Source of the DNA: Tateyamaria omphalii
GTDB lineage: Bacteria > Pseudomonadota > Alphaproteobacteria > Rhodobacterales > Rhodobacteraceae
NCBI RefSeq assembly: GCF_014651375.1
Contig: NZ_BMWT01000002.1
Coordinates: 935,477-999,476, forward strand
DNA length: 64,000 bases
Direction: 5' to 3'
Shown piece by piece: positions 1 through 9,345 of the stretch; position 1 is the stretch's first letter, and each line of letters begins with the position of its first letter. Both the position numbers and the translations under genes were made by a program. The notes beneath the pieces were generated by a model. The model had not been told where the DNA came from. It made no database searches and saw nothing but the letters and a program-made list of their open reading frames with translations.

Positions 1-32
1 TGACCGGCATTCTGGAGCTAGCCCGAGCATGA
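1..32 (+). CDS. C-terminal end of an upstream gene (partial)
   Basis: The first bases read in frame as the tail TGILELARA followed by a TGA at 30-32. That stop overlaps the ATG of the next gene in an ATGA junction, the arrangement repeated throughout this window. The product cannot be named from nine residues. The overlap suggests that the operon starts upstream of the window. Confidence 0.45.
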   Translation, partial: TGILELARA

Positions 33-847
33 GCACATTTCAGACGTCGGATGGCCTGTCTCTGTACTTCGAAGATCATGGTGAAGGGCTGCCGCTGCTG
101 TGCCTGCCCGGCCTGACCCGCACCACACAGGACTTCCAGTACATCACGCCGCATCTTCCGCCCTGTCGCCTGATCAAGCTGGACTATCGCGGACGTGGGC
201 AATCACAATGGGATGAGAACTGGCAGAACTATACTCTACCGGTCGAGATACGCGATGTGATGGAATTGATGGATCATCTGTCGCTGTCTGCAGTCGCAGT
301 TCTTGGCACGTCACGCGGTGGGCTGAATGCCATGGCACTAGCGGCCACTGCACCGGATCGCCTACTCGGAGCGGTCCTGAATGACGTCGGACCAGAGCTG
401 GACCCGGCAGGTCTGGCCGGCATCATGACCTATCTGGGGCACCGTCCCGCCGTGCACAGCATGGCCAAAGCCGCTGCCGCGTTGCCTCATGTTCTTAAAG
501 GGTTCGAGGGCGTTCCAGCAGAGCGCTGGATGCAGGAAGCACACACGCACTTTGTCGAAACGAAAGACGGCCTCGACATCACTTATGATCCACGCCTGCG
601 CGATGCGGTCGAAGCAGGTGAAGAGATGCCGGACCTGTGGCCCTTCTTTGACGCGTTGGCGGGCAAGCCTCTGGCCCTGATCCGCGGAGCAGGATCTGAC
701 TTGTTGAGCGCGGAAACGGCGCGGAAAATGCAAGATCGTCGTCCTGACATGATCTTTGCAGAGGTCCCGGGACGTGGCCATGTGCCGTTTTTGGATGAAC
801 CTGAAGCCTTGGCAGCAATACGAGCATGGATGGAGAAGTTGGTTTGA
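29..847 (+). CDS. alpha/beta hydrolase
   Basis: A 272-residue single-domain alpha/beta hydrolase. The nucleophile elbow GTSRGG puts the catalytic serine at residue 95, the oxyanion region is near LPGLTRT (26-32), and the catalytic histidine lies in GRGHVPFLDEPEA near the C-terminus. No signal peptide is visible, so it is probably cytoplasmic. The family covers esterases, lactonases and C-C bond hydrolases, and the substrate cannot be read from sequence. It overlaps the preceding reading frame and the next gene, so it is translationally coupled in an operon that later includes pcaD and pcaB. An ester or lactone hydrolase role is plausible but inferred. Confidence 0.85.
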   Translation: MSTFQTSDGLSLYFEDHGEGLPLLCLPGLTRTTQDFQYITPHLPPCRLIKLDYRGRGQSQWDENWQNYTLPVEIRDVMELMDHLSLSAVAVLGTSRGGLNAMALAATAPDRLLGAVLNDVGPELDPAGLAGIMTYLGHRPAVHSMAKAAAALPHVLKGFEGVPAERWMQEAHTHFVETKDGLDITYDPRLRDAVEAGEEMPDLWPFFDALAGKPLALIRGAGSDLLSAETARKMQDRRPDMIFAEVPGRGHVPFLDEPEALAAIRAWMEKLV

Positions 848-1815
848 ATATTGAAATGATCCGCGCAGCGGCCGCTCGGCTGAAGGGGCATGCACGCAGG
901 ACCCCATTTCTCAATTCCCCCTTCATCGATGAAATCGCGGGCCGTCGTGTCTGGATCAAACCAGAGTGCTTGCAACATACCGGCAGCTTCAAGTTCCGTG
1001 GGGCATGGTCCGCCCTATCCGCCTTGGACGAGGCGACACGGGCCGCAGGTGTCATCGCCTTTTCAAGTGGCAATCATGCGCAAGGCGTCGCACTTGCGGC
1101 TCAGATGCACGGCGTGCCGTCCGTCATCGTTATGCCCAGCGATGCACCCGTACTGAAGATCGCCAACACCAAGGCGCTTGGCGCCGAGGTTGTGCTTTAC
1201 GAGCGTGGGTCGGGTGATCGTGACGTGATTGGTGCGCAACTGGCCAAGGAACGCGGTTTGACACTCGTCAAACCTTTCGATGAACCGCAAGTGATTGCGG
1301 GCCAAGGGACAACCGGTCTTGAGATCGCGGAACAGGCGGCGGCTGTCGGGGTAACGGCAGCAGACGTAATCGTCTGCTGTGGCGGCGGTGGATTCACCAG
1401 CGGCATTGCCCTTGCGCTTGAGGCAGAGGCCCCCGGTTTGCGTGTGCGTCCGGCTGAACCGGAAGGGTTCGACGACGTTGCCCGGTCTCTGCGCTCGGGC
1501 CAGATTGAACGGAACACAGCGGTATCGGGCAACATCTGTGATGCCATCATCACGCCTCAGCCCGGCCACCTGACCTTTCCAATCATAAAGCGTTTGTGCG
1601 GCCCCGGCCTTACGGTCAGCGAGGACGAGGCTCTGCATGCTGTTGCACAGGCGTTTCTGCGCCTGAAGGTCGTTGCTGAACCCGGCGGCGCCGTGGCCCT
1701 TGCTGCCGCCTTGTGTCGGCAGGATCAGATAGACGGGGACGACGTGATCGTCACCATTTCGGGCGGGAACGTGGACCCTGACCTATTTGAACGCGCATTG
1801 GACACACTTTCATGA
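844..1815 (+). CDS. threonine/serine dehydratase-like PLP enzyme
   Basis: A fold-type II pyridoxal-phosphate enzyme of about 323 residues, resembling catabolic threonine dehydratase or serine racemase. The Schiff-base lysine is in HTGSFKFRGA (about residue 50), the phosphate-binding glycine loop is CCGGGGFTSG, and a C-terminal SGGNVD motif is present. No ACT regulatory domain follows, which points to a catabolic rather than isoleucine-biosynthetic enzyme. I chose the TTG at 844: it has GGAG eight bases upstream and makes a TTGA overlap with the hydrolase stop. ATG codons at 826 and 856 are alternatives. It probably deaminates a hydroxy-amino acid to a 2-oxo acid, but the substrate is unknown. 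Confidence 0.85.
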   Translation: MNIEMIRAAAARLKGHARRTPFLNSPFIDEIAGRRVWIKPECLQHTGSFKFRGAWSALSALDEATRAAGVIAFSSGNHAQGVALAAQMHGVPSVIVMPSDAPVLKIANTKALGAEVVLYERGSGDRDVIGAQLAKERGLTLVKPFDEPQVIAGQGTTGLEIAEQAAAVGVTAADVIVCCGGGGFTSGIALALEAEAPGLRVRPAEPEGFDDVARSLRSGQIERNTAVSGNICDAIITPQPGHLTFPIIKRLCGPGLTVSEDEALHAVAQAFLRLKVVAEPGGAVALAAALCRQDQIDGDDVIVTISGGNVDPDLFERALDTLS

Positions 1816-3002
1816 CCGAATTCACCATCGCCAGTTTCAACGTCAAAAACCTGATCGGGCCGGATCAGGAATACTATCGCTTCCAGCAATACACACCTGA
1901 GGAATACGCCTGGAAAGTTGATTGGTTGTCCGAGCAGGTCCAAACCATGGATGCTGACATCATCGGCTTTCAGGAGATTTTTGAGGAAAGCGCACTGCAA
2001 GAGGTGATTGATGCTGCCGATGCCGAGGGCATGGCTGACAATGCCCAACACATCCCCGGCCCCAACAAGCGCTATCGACGTAAGGCGATCTTTCGCAAGC
2101 TGGCCTATCGTCCCTATACCAACGCTGCATTGGCCGTGGCTGCGAATGTTAATGATGGCGGTCCGGGGCAGCGCCGTCCGGGTGTCGCAATCCTGTCGCG
2201 CTTTGGCTTCGAGGGTGAGCCAGAGATCATTCAGGACCTGCCTGAACCCTTGGACATCGATTTTGGTCCCATGGGTCCTGATGGCGGCGGCAGCTTTCGA
2301 CTGACGCGTCTGAGCCGCCCGATCCTCAAGGTGCGCATCCCTGTTGGCAACCACGTCATAACCGTCTTCAACTGTCATCTAAAATCGAAACTGGGTGAGT
2401 TTGTTCGACCTGAAGGTGCCGACTTTCCGCCGGAAGTGGATTTGACCCGTTACGACCCGGTGGGCCGGGCGCTGGGTGGTCTACGCGCTTCATTGCGTCG
2501 GATGGCGGAGGCCTGGGTGCTGCGCCGTGCTATCATCGCCGAGTTGCAAGCTGGGTACCCAGTGATGGCCATGGGCGACTTCAACGATGGTGAGCATGCC
2601 GTCAGCTCGGAGATCATCAGCGGCGAGCACCCCTTCAAGAACTACGCCTGGATGCTGCGCCACGACGCTGAAACACCGCGGGATCGGTACTCGGAGCAAG
2701 AGGACGCGCAAATACGCGAGGACATTGAGGCGGTGCGCCTGCATTCGGCAGAAAAACAGTTCATCCGCAAGTCGTCTCGCGACATGGTGTATACGGCAGC
2801 GTTTGGCGGTGTGTACGAAAGCATCGACCAGATATACATGTCTCGCCATTTTCTACCTGACGCAAAGGGAAGCATCGGGCAGATGGACTATTTCAGCGTA
2901 TTGAACGATCATTTGACCGATGGCAGCCATGCCGAGGCGCCGTACAACAAGCTCGCCTCGGATCATGGGCAGATCATCGCGCATATGCGGTTGAAGGATT
3001 AA
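1812..3002 (+). CDS. endonuclease/exonuclease/phosphatase family protein
   Basis: A 396-residue protein with the core motifs of the metal-dependent EEP fold (DNase I, AP endonuclease, inositol phosphatase): SFNVKNL near the start, GFQEIF with the catalytic Glu, NCHLKSK, MGDFND, and the terminal SDHGQI histidine. There is no signal peptide, so it is unlikely to be a secreted nuclease. The start overlaps the dehydratase stop as ATGA. Whether it acts on nucleic acid or on a small phosphoester cannot be decided. Its place in a catabolic operon favours a phosphodiesterase on a small molecule, but that is inference. Confidence 0.8.
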   Translation: MTEFTIASFNVKNLIGPDQEYYRFQQYTPEEYAWKVDWLSEQVQTMDADIIGFQEIFEESALQEVIDAADAEGMADNAQHIPGPNKRYRRKAIFRKLAYRPYTNAALAVAANVNDGGPGQRRPGVAILSRFGFEGEPEIIQDLPEPLDIDFGPMGPDGGGSFRLTRLSRPILKVRIPVGNHVITVFNCHLKSKLGEFVRPEGADFPPEVDLTRYDPVGRALGGLRASLRRMAEAWVLRRAIIAELQAGYPVMAMGDFNDGEHAVSSEIISGEHPFKNYAWMLRHDAETPRDRYSEQEDAQIREDIEAVRLHSAEKQFIRKSSRDMVYTAAFGGVYESIDQIYMSRHFLPDAKGSIGQMDYFSVLNDHLTDGSHAEAPYNKLASDHGQIIAHMRLKD

Positions 3003-3007
3003 GCACC

Positions 3008-3796
3008 ATGCACATGGCGGATTTGGGCGACGTACGCCTGCACTACCGCATCGACGGCCCAAAAGATGGCGCGCCTATGGTCTTCGTGAATTCGCTGGGG
3101 ACCGACATGCGGCTGTGGGATCCGATCCTGCCCTTACTTCCCGATGGTTTGCGCATCCTGCGATTTGATAAGCGGGGTCACGGACTGTCGACCTGTCCGC
3201 CCGCACCCTACTCCATGGGGCAACTGGTCAGTGACTGTGAGCGGTTGATGGACCTGCAGGGCTTCAAGGATGTGATGTTTGTGGGCCTCTCTATTGGCGG
3301 CATGATTGCTCAAGGGCTGGCGGTGAAACGGCTGGACCTGATGCGCGCCATGGTGCTGTCGAACACCGGTGCCAAGATCGGCACCAAGGAGATGTGGGCC
3401 GACCGCATTCAGGATGTGAAGACCGGCGGGATCGAGGCGTTAGCCGATGCGGTCATGGATCGCTGGTTTTCAAAGGAGTTTCACCAGACATCCGAATTGG
3501 AGCTGTGGCGCAACATGCTGATCCGGCAAGAGGACGCGGGATACGCAGGATGCTCGGCGGCGATCTCCGGCACGGATTTCTTTGCCACGACGGCCACCTT
3601 ACGCCTTCCCACGCTGGGCATTGCAGGGTCCGAAGATGGATCGACCCCGCCCGATCTGGTGCGCGAAACCGTCGATCTGATCCCAGGAAGTCAATTCCAT
3701 CTAATCCGCAAGGCGGGTCATTTGCCATGCGTCGAACGACCAGAAGAATTCGCCCGTGTCCTGACAGATTTTATGCGCGCGACGGGGCACATCTGA
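3008..3796 (+). CDS. pcaD: 3-oxoadipate enol-lactonase (PcaD)
   Basis: A 262-residue alpha/beta hydrolase closely matching PcaD, which opens 3-oxoadipate enol-lactone to 3-oxoadipate in the protocatechuate branch of the beta-ketoadipate pathway. Visible features are the FVNSLGTDMRLWD N-terminal block, RFDKRGHGLS, the nucleophile elbow GLSIGG (Ser95), an acid near GSEDGSTPP and the histidine in AGHLPCVERPEEF. It sits three bases ahead of pcaB, the enzyme two steps earlier, which supports the call. The ATG at 3014 is an alternative start. pcaC, pcaGH and pcaQ are not in the window. Confidence 0.9.
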   Translation: MHMADLGDVRLHYRIDGPKDGAPMVFVNSLGTDMRLWDPILPLLPDGLRILRFDKRGHGLSTCPPAPYSMGQLVSDCERLMDLQGFKDVMFVGLSIGGMIAQGLAVKRLDLMRAMVLSNTGAKIGTKEMWADRIQDVKTGGIEALADAVMDRWFSKEFHQTSELELWRNMLIRQEDAGYAGCSAAISGTDFFATTATLRLPTLGIAGSEDGSTPPDLVRETVDLIPGSQFHLIRKAGHLPCVERPEEFARVLTDFMRATGHI

Positions 3797-3799
3797 TCC

Positions 3800-5122
3800 A
3801 TGGCTGCTTCGGTTTTTTCGTCCGCTCTGTATGGGCAGTTGTTCCCGACAGGAGAGGTTGGACGACTGTGGTCCGACAGCGCCGAAGTACGTGCGATGCT
3901 GCTGGTCGAGGGCGCTTTGGCCAAGGTTCAGGGCGCGCAAGGCATCATCCCGGAAGTGAGCGCATCCTATATCCATCGCTCGTCCTTGGAGGTCCAAATT
4001 GATCCCGCAGGCTTGGCTGACGCGACAAGCCAAAACGGTGTCAGCGTCCCTGCCCTTGTGGCCGAGTTCCGCAAGGCTATGAAAGCACCGGAACATGCGC
4101 AATACGCGCACTGGGGCGCAACAAGTCAGGACATCATCGACACCGCACTCATTCTGCGCCTGCGCCAAACCTTGAGCACTCAGCAGGATGTATTGAGCAG
4201 ATTGCTCAAAGCAATGGGCAATCAGGCCGAGATGCACGCAGAGACACCCATGGTCGCTCGCACCTATGGGCAGCATGCGACGCCCACCAGCTGGGGAGCC
4301 GTATTGGCGCAGTGGGGGCAGCCCCTTACTGATGCCATGCAGGAATTGCCAGCCTTGCGGGAAAGCTCTTTGTGGGTATCGCTCAGCGGCGCGGCGGGGA
4401 CGGCATCAGCCTTGGGACCAAAGGCGAATGAAACACGCGCAGAGCTGGCTGACGCGTTGAAGCTGCGCGATCCTGGCCGCAGTTGGCATACTGACCGTGG
4501 ACCCGTCCTGCGTATTGCGGATTGGATGGCACGGATCGTGGCATCCCTTTCTGCTATGGGGCAGACTGCGGTCGCGCTGACAGCGACCGAATGTCAGGAG
4601 ATGGCCTTGGATGCGGCGGGATCATCTTCGACGATGCCACAGAAGCAGAACCCAGTTGGGCCGTCGGCACTTGTGGCTCTTGGTTATCAGATGACGGGTT
4701 TGCGTACATCCTTGCAGGCCGCTGCGGCACACCAGCACCAGCGTGACGGGGCGGCTTGGTTTACCGAATGGATGGTGATGCCGCAGATAGCACTATGCTG
4801 GGCGGCATCGATCAGTGTTGCGGACACGCTTGTATCAAGCTGGAAACCGAACATGGCAACGATGGCATCTAAATTTGACGGTCTGGGCGGCGTTCACGCC
4901 GAGGCGTTGAGTTTTGCCTTGGCACAGCAGATGCCTCGCCCTGACGCGCAGGCAGCCACCAAGACACTGATTGCCGACGCCGTCGCATCGGAACAATCCT
5001 TGGAGCATGTTGCACGCACCGCTTACCCGGATTTGCCCGACACTCTTTTTGACCCATCCGCCCAACTGGGCACGGCCCCAGCAGACGCACGCGCCTTTGC
5101 CGAGCGGGTAAAAGCCTTGTGA
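3800..5122 (+). CDS. pcaB: 3-carboxy-cis,cis-muconate cycloisomerase (PcaB)
   Basis: A 440-residue member of the fumarase/aspartase superfamily. The superfamily signature GSSTMPQKQNP (about residues 273-283) carries the catalytic serine loop, and the region HWGATSQDIIDTA is typical of PcaB and adenylosuccinate lyase. PcaB converts 3-carboxymuconate to 4-carboxymuconolactone. The pcaD neighbour distinguishes it from purB. Its stop overlaps the next gene as GTGA, so the MFS transporter is coupled to it. Confidence 0.9.
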   Translation: MAASVFSSALYGQLFPTGEVGRLWSDSAEVRAMLLVEGALAKVQGAQGIIPEVSASYIHRSSLEVQIDPAGLADATSQNGVSVPALVAEFRKAMKAPEHAQYAHWGATSQDIIDTALILRLRQTLSTQQDVLSRLLKAMGNQAEMHAETPMVARTYGQHATPTSWGAVLAQWGQPLTDAMQELPALRESSLWVSLSGAAGTASALGPKANETRAELADALKLRDPGRSWHTDRGPVLRIADWMARIVASLSAMGQTAVALTATECQEMALDAAGSSSTMPQKQNPVGPSALVALGYQMTGLRTSLQAAAAHQHQRDGAAWFTEWMVMPQIALCWAASISVADTLVSSWKPNMATMASKFDGLGGVHAEALSFALAQQMPRPDAQAATKTLIADAVASEQSLEHVARTAYPDLPDTLFDPSAQLGTAPADARAFAERVKAL

Positions 5123-6348
5123 AGCTACCGGTCGTCTTCATCCTGCTGACCGTCATGATCGACGCGATGGGCATTGGCCTGATCGTGCCAGTCATGCCGG
5201 ACTTGATCCAAGAGGTGCAAGGGATGGGCTTGGGCACTGCGGCCCTCTGGGGCGGGGTTTTGTCGACCACCTTTGCTGCCATGCAATTCCTGTTTGGGCC
5301 ACTATTGGGTGCCTTGTCGGACCGCTATGGGCGTCGTCCCATACTGCTTGTGTCGCTGATTGTGTTGGCGCTCGATTACTTGGTCATGGCCGTCGCTGGC
5401 ACCATATGGCTGTTGTTGTTGGGGCGGGTTGTTGGCGGCATCACAGCGGCCACGCAATCCACCGCAAACGCCTATATGGCCGACATATCGAAACCAGAGC
5501 AGAAGGCTGCCAATTTCGGGCTGATCGGAGCCGCCTTTGGCATTGGCTTTGTGCTGGGTCCGGCCATGGGCGGGTTTCTGGCGGAATATGGAACACGTGC
5601 ACCGTTCTACGCGGCAGCTGGCCTGGCAGCGGCCAATGCGATGTTCGGCTACATCGTTTTGAAAGAAACCGTCGATGACCGCATTCGGCGCCCGTTCACG
5701 TGGTCCCGCGCCAATCCCTTCGGACTGTTCAAGCATCTGGGAAAATTGCCGGGTCTTGGACCGCTCCTGCTGGTGTTCTTCATCTACCAGATCGCGTTCA
5801 TCGTCTATCCGGCAATCTGGGCCTATTACACGGCAGAGCGTTTTGACTGGTCACCCGGTATGGTCGGCGTATCACTCAGCCTCTTTGGCATCTCGATGGC
5901 CGTGGTGCAGGGCGGACTAATCCGCCCCATCCTGAGGTTCCTGGGCGAGCGTGGCGCGGTCATATATGGCCATATCGCGGATGTCGCGGTGTTTCTCTTG
6001 ATCGGCTTTGTCAGTTCTGGGACATGGCTGCTGATCCTGACCCCGCTTGCCGCCTTGCCGGCGGTCATCACACCCGCCTTGCAAAGCATCATGTCCCAAG
6101 CTGTGGGCGACGATGAGCAAGGTGAGCTGCAGGGAGCGCTCGTGTCGATTTCCGCCCTTGCAATGATCGTGTCGCCAATGCTGATGACCACAGTCTTCTA
6201 TACGTTCACCACTCCGGAGACGGGCGCATACATGCCCGGTGCACCGTTCCTCTTGGCAGCCGTTTTGATGGCACTGGCACTTATGGTCTTTGTTCGAAAG
6301 ACAGGAACGACCGCCGCACACAACGTCAGTGGATCAACTGCGCCTTAG
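5119..6348 (+). CDS. TetA-like major facilitator superfamily transporter
   Basis: A 409-residue, 12-helix MFS protein starting at a GTG that overlaps the pcaB stop. Motif A, GALSDRYGRRP, lies at residues 64-74 between helices 2 and 3, and the early MIDAMGIGLIVPVMP block is typical of the TetA(TCR)/DHA1 drug:proton antiporters. The family exports tetracyclines or other lipophilic compounds. Coupling to the aromatic-acid genes suggests export or import of an aromatic intermediate rather than an antibiotic, but this is inference. Confidence 0.82.
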   Translation: MKLPVVFILLTVMIDAMGIGLIVPVMPDLIQEVQGMGLGTAALWGGVLSTTFAAMQFLFGPLLGALSDRYGRRPILLVSLIVLALDYLVMAVAGTIWLLLLGRVVGGITAATQSTANAYMADISKPEQKAANFGLIGAAFGIGFVLGPAMGGFLAEYGTRAPFYAAAGLAAANAMFGYIVLKETVDDRIRRPFTWSRANPFGLFKHLGKLPGLGPLLLVFFIYQIAFIVYPAIWAYYTAERFDWSPGMVGVSLSLFGISMAVVQGGLIRPILRFLGERGAVIYGHIADVAVFLLIGFVSSGTWLLILTPLAALPAVITPALQSIMSQAVGDDEQGELQGALVSISALAMIVSPMLMTTVFYTFTTPETGAYMPGAPFLLAAVLMALALMVFVRKTGTTAAHNVSGSTAP

Positions 6349-6421
6349 ATCGGTCGTTTTCCGGCTTGCTTGCGCCTCGCCACTGCGTCACCGTTGCTGC
6401 TAACACAGACGAAGGGACGAC

Positions 6422-7516
6422 ATGCAAACCATCAAAGCCGCCGTGTGCCATGAATTCGGAACGCCCCTTGTGGTCGAAGACATTCTTATCCGCCCCCCCG
6501 AGATGGGAGAGGTCGAAGTGACGCTGGACGCGGTCGCTATTTGCCATTCAGACATTTCCTATGCCGATGGTGCCTGGGGTGGCAGCTTGCCTGCTGTCTA
6601 CGGGCACGAAGCGGCCGGTTTGGTCAGCGCAGTTGGTCCCGGCGTGGTCGGCCTGACTGAAGGGGATAGTGTTATCGTCACGTTGATCCGGGCCTGCGGG
6701 ACGTGCCCGTCTTGTGCCAGCGGCAAGCCCACGATCTGTGAAACGCCGTATGATGGGGACCAGGGTCCGATACGCACAGCCAACAACGGAAAGCTGCATC
6801 AGGCGATGGCATGTGGCGCCTTTGCCGAGAAAGTCGTGGTCGACCAGAAGCAGTTGGTGAAGATTTCCAACGACATCTCGAAAGAGGCTGCAAGCCTGAT
6901 CGCCTGCGGTGTGATCACCGGGGTTGGTGCGGTGGTGAATGCGGCTGGTCTGCGGGCCGGACAGGATGTCGTCGTCATCGGGGCGGGCGGTGTTGGTCTG
7001 AACGCTATTCAAGGTGCCCGCATTGCTGGTGCCCGCCGAATTGTCGCCGTTGATATGACCGAGGAAAAGCTGGACGACGCCAAGGCCTTTGGGGCGACGC
7101 ATGGCGTGCTGGCCACGGGAAAATCGCCATGGCGCGCCAGTTACAAAGCCCTCGGCGGCAAAGGTGCAGAAGCAGTTATCGTGACCGTCGGCGCCATCCC
7201 CGCCTATGAACAAGCCCCCAAATACATGGGACGGGGCGGCAAGGTCGTTATGGTCGGGATGCCTCACTCCGGGGCCACGGCTGAATACGAACCGGTTATT
7301 CTGGCTGCCATTGGTCAGGGCATGGTTGGGTCCAAAATGGGCGACGTTGTGATCCAACGCGACATTCCGTGGATGGTGGACCTGTACCAACAAGGCCGCT
7401 TGCAGCTAGACAGCCTGATTTCGGGGCGTTGGTCACTGGATCAGATAAATGAAGCGATCGCCGACACGAAGTCTGGTACCGCACGACGGAACGTCATTCT
7501 GTTTGATAGGCCGTAA
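6422..7516 (+). CDS. zinc-dependent alcohol dehydrogenase
   Basis: A 364-residue medium-chain dehydrogenase. Catalytic zinc ligands are Cys41 (ICHSD) and His62 (YGHEAAG). A structural-zinc cluster of four cysteines is in CGTCPSCASGKPTIC, and the NAD(P)-binding loop GAGGVGLNA lies mid-protein. It most resembles the class III/aryl-alcohol group that oxidises primary alcohols or hydroxymethyl adducts. A 73-bp gap with no terminator separates it from the MFS gene, so it may have its own promoter. It faces the catabolic cluster on the other strand and may serve it. Substrate unknown. Confidence 0.88.
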   Translation: MQTIKAAVCHEFGTPLVVEDILIRPPEMGEVEVTLDAVAICHSDISYADGAWGGSLPAVYGHEAAGLVSAVGPGVVGLTEGDSVIVTLIRACGTCPSCASGKPTICETPYDGDQGPIRTANNGKLHQAMACGAFAEKVVVDQKQLVKISNDISKEAASLIACGVITGVGAVVNAAGLRAGQDVVVIGAGGVGLNAIQGARIAGARRIVAVDMTEEKLDDAKAFGATHGVLATGKSPWRASYKALGGKGAEAVIVTVGAIPAYEQAPKYMGRGGKVVMVGMPHSGATAEYEPVILAAIGQGMVGSKMGDVVIQRDIPWMVDLYQQGRLQLDSLISGRWSLDQINEAIADTKSGTARRNVILFDRP

Positions 7517-7572
7517 GGGGGTCAGCCCCCTCGCCCTTTGGCCTCACCCCCAGGATTATTTCAAGCAAGTAA
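7512..7572. repeat. dispersed G-rich palindromic intergenic repeat
   Basis: Immediately at the ADH stop lies GTAAGGGGGTCAGCCCCC. It is followed by a segment whose complement reads GAAATAATCCTGGGGGTGAG. The first part can fold into a GGGGG/CCCCC hairpin and may end ADH transcription. The second part matches the GAAATAC...GGGGGT element also seen at 33474 and 59936. Confidence 0.5.
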
Positions 7573-7585
7573 GAGGGACTGAAAA

Positions 7586-8818
7586 ATGCAACTCAAGGAC
7601 CTCGACATCATCGTCACAGCACCCCCCGCCCCCGGCTGGGGAGGGCGGTATTGGATTCTCGTAAAGGTCACGACCGATGACGGCATCGTCGGGTGGGGCG
7701 AATGCTATGCCGCGTCCATCGGGCCGGGCGCGATGCGATCCGTTATCGAGGATGTGTTTGACCGGCACATGCGCGGGGAAAACCCGGAAAACATCGAATT
7801 GATGTTCCGCCGCGCGTATTCGTCGGGGTTTACCCAGCGGCCTGACCTCACCGTCATGGGGGCATTCTCCGGTCTCGAGATTGCGTGCTGGGATATTCTG
7901 GGCAAAGCGCGCGAGCGGCCTGTCTGGGCGTTGTTGGGCGGCAAAATGAATAAGCGCATTCGCGCATATACCTACCTCTACCCTCTGCAACATCATGGGC
8001 TTGATACGTTCTGGACTTCGCCCGAGATGGCTGCCGAGTCGGCGCTGGACTGTGTGACCCGCGGCTACACAGCTGTGAAGTTTGATCCTGCGGGTCCCTA
8101 CACAATGCGCGGCGGACATATGCCAGGGATGCGGGACATTTCGCAATCCGTGGCATTCTGCAAAGCCATCCGTGAAGCTGTGGGAGATAGGGCCGATCTG
8201 CTTTTTGGCACACATGGTCAGTTCACGACAGCCGGAGCAATCCGGCTGGGGCAGGCATTGGAGCCTTATTCCCCGCTATGGTTCGAAGAACCAATCCCAC
8301 CGGATGCGGTCGAAGAGATGGCAAAAGTGGCGCGCGCGGTTCGCATTCCGGTCGCTACAGGCGAGCGGCTCACTACCAAGGCCGAATTTGCGCCGGTCTT
8401 GCGCAGTGGTGCTGCCACGATCCTGCAACCGGCACTGGGACGTGCCGGCGGGATATGGGAGATGAAGAAGGTTGCGGCGATGGCCGAGGTCCACAATGCG
8501 CAAATGGCTCCGCACCTTTACGCAGGTCCGGTTGAGTGGGCTGCAAACATCCACCTGGCAGCTTCGATCCCGAACCTTTTGATGTGTGAAACGATTGAGA
8601 CGCCGTTCCACGATCAATTGATCAAGGGCAGCATCCAAGTGGACAGCGGTTTTGTCACACCGCCCGAGACACCTGGGTTGGGCATTGATGTCGACGAAGA
8701 TCTGGCCCGCGCGCACCCATACACAGGGGACGGTTTGCATCTGCAAATGCAAGAAGCACCTTGCGACTACGAAAAGGGCAACAATTTCGAGGGCGGAGCC
8801 CCAGCCCCGCGCGACTAG
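7586..8818 (+). CDS. mandelate racemase/muconate lactonizing (enolase superfamily) protein
   Basis: A 410-residue enolase-superfamily enzyme with the N-terminal capping domain (about 1-130) and a C-terminal barrel. Barrel residues visible are a lysine in TAVKFDPAG, acidic or His positions in LLFGTHGQ and WFEEPIPPD, the TGERL glutamate and a histidine in MAPHLYAGP. This pattern fits acid-sugar dehydratases of the mandelate racemase subgroup, which abstract a proton alpha to a carboxylate. The exact sugar acid cannot be read. Its stop overlaps the end of the convergent CIA30 gene by four bases. A role with the adjacent ADH or with the opposing cluster is inferred. Confidence 0.85.
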   Translation: MQLKDLDIIVTAPPAPGWGGRYWILVKVTTDDGIVGWGECYAASIGPGAMRSVIEDVFDRHMRGENPENIELMFRRAYSSGFTQRPDLTVMGAFSGLEIACWDILGKARERPVWALLGGKMNKRIRAYTYLYPLQHHGLDTFWTSPEMAAESALDCVTRGYTAVKFDPAGPYTMRGGHMPGMRDISQSVAFCKAIREAVGDRADLLFGTHGQFTTAGAIRLGQALEPYSPLWFEEPIPPDAVEEMAKVARAVRIPVATGERLTTKAEFAPVLRSGAATILQPALGRAGGIWEMKKVAAMAEVHNAQMAPHLYAGPVEWAANIHLAASIPNLLMCETIETPFHDQLIKGSIQVDSGFVTPPETPGLGIDVDEDLARAHPYTGDGLHLQMQEAPCDYEKGNNFEGGAPAPRD

Positions 8819-9345
8819 CGATAAAGGCGCACGGCGGACACAGCAATGTCCGCCTGCATCTCGCGCCCGATAGCAAGAATGCCGATACGACGCAGCCGTC
8901 TTACGTCAAAGCGCGCTTCAGTTCGGTGTGCGATAAAGGTGTCAAAAGGGACTTTGTGAGTGGACCATTCGCGCGGCGCTGTGAATTCGGTTCGAAACGA
9001 TTGCCACGGCCGCGTCAGCGCATCTGTTCGGAGGCGCAGATCGTAAGTCTCACCGTTGCCAACTACATCCAAAGCAATGCCGGTATAGCCACTGGCATCG
9101 AACACTGCGCCGTCGGCCAAGTCGGAAGCAATCTGAACAAAACCGCCATTGTTGTCGAGCGAAACGCTCCCAGTCAGACGGATTGCGTCACGACCCTGCA
9201 CCACTTGTCGAACGGCCTGCCCGGATGACACACCACCCATGACCGTATCGGCCACGTACTCCCATCGCGGGGTCAGATCGAGGGTTTCTGCATGCGCCAT
9301 TGCCACCCAGCATAGCAGGGCTACCGGTGCTGTGCAGCGGATCAT
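8815..9345 (-). CDS. CIA30-family (NADH:ubiquinone oxidoreductase intermediate-associated) protein
   Basis: About 176 residues starting at the ATG at 9345, which overlaps the preceding RraA-like stop as ATGA. It has an N-terminal signal-like segment (CTAPVALLCWVAMAHA). The body WEYVADTVMGGVSSG, then a jelly-roll-like run ending in GILAIGREMQADIAVSAVRLYR, is the CIA30/galactose-binding-like domain. Bacterial members are mostly uncharacterised and not proven complex I factors. The signal peptide suggests a periplasmic location. It is the last gene of the long minus-strand cluster. Confidence 0.8.
   Translation of the reverse strand: MIRCTAPVALLCWVAMAHAETLDLTPRWEYVADTVMGGVSSGQAVRQVVQGRDAIRLTGSVSLDNNGGFVQIASDLADGAVFDASGYTGIALDVVGNGETYDLRLRTDALTRPWQSFRTEFTAPREWSTHKVPFDTFIAHRTEARFDVRRLRRIGILAIGREMQADIAVSAVRLYR

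Noticed and set aside
5119-6348. Tetracycline resistance gene
   Set aside because: The TetA-like family is broad. Coupling to pca genes argues for metabolite transport, and resistance cannot be inferred from sequence.
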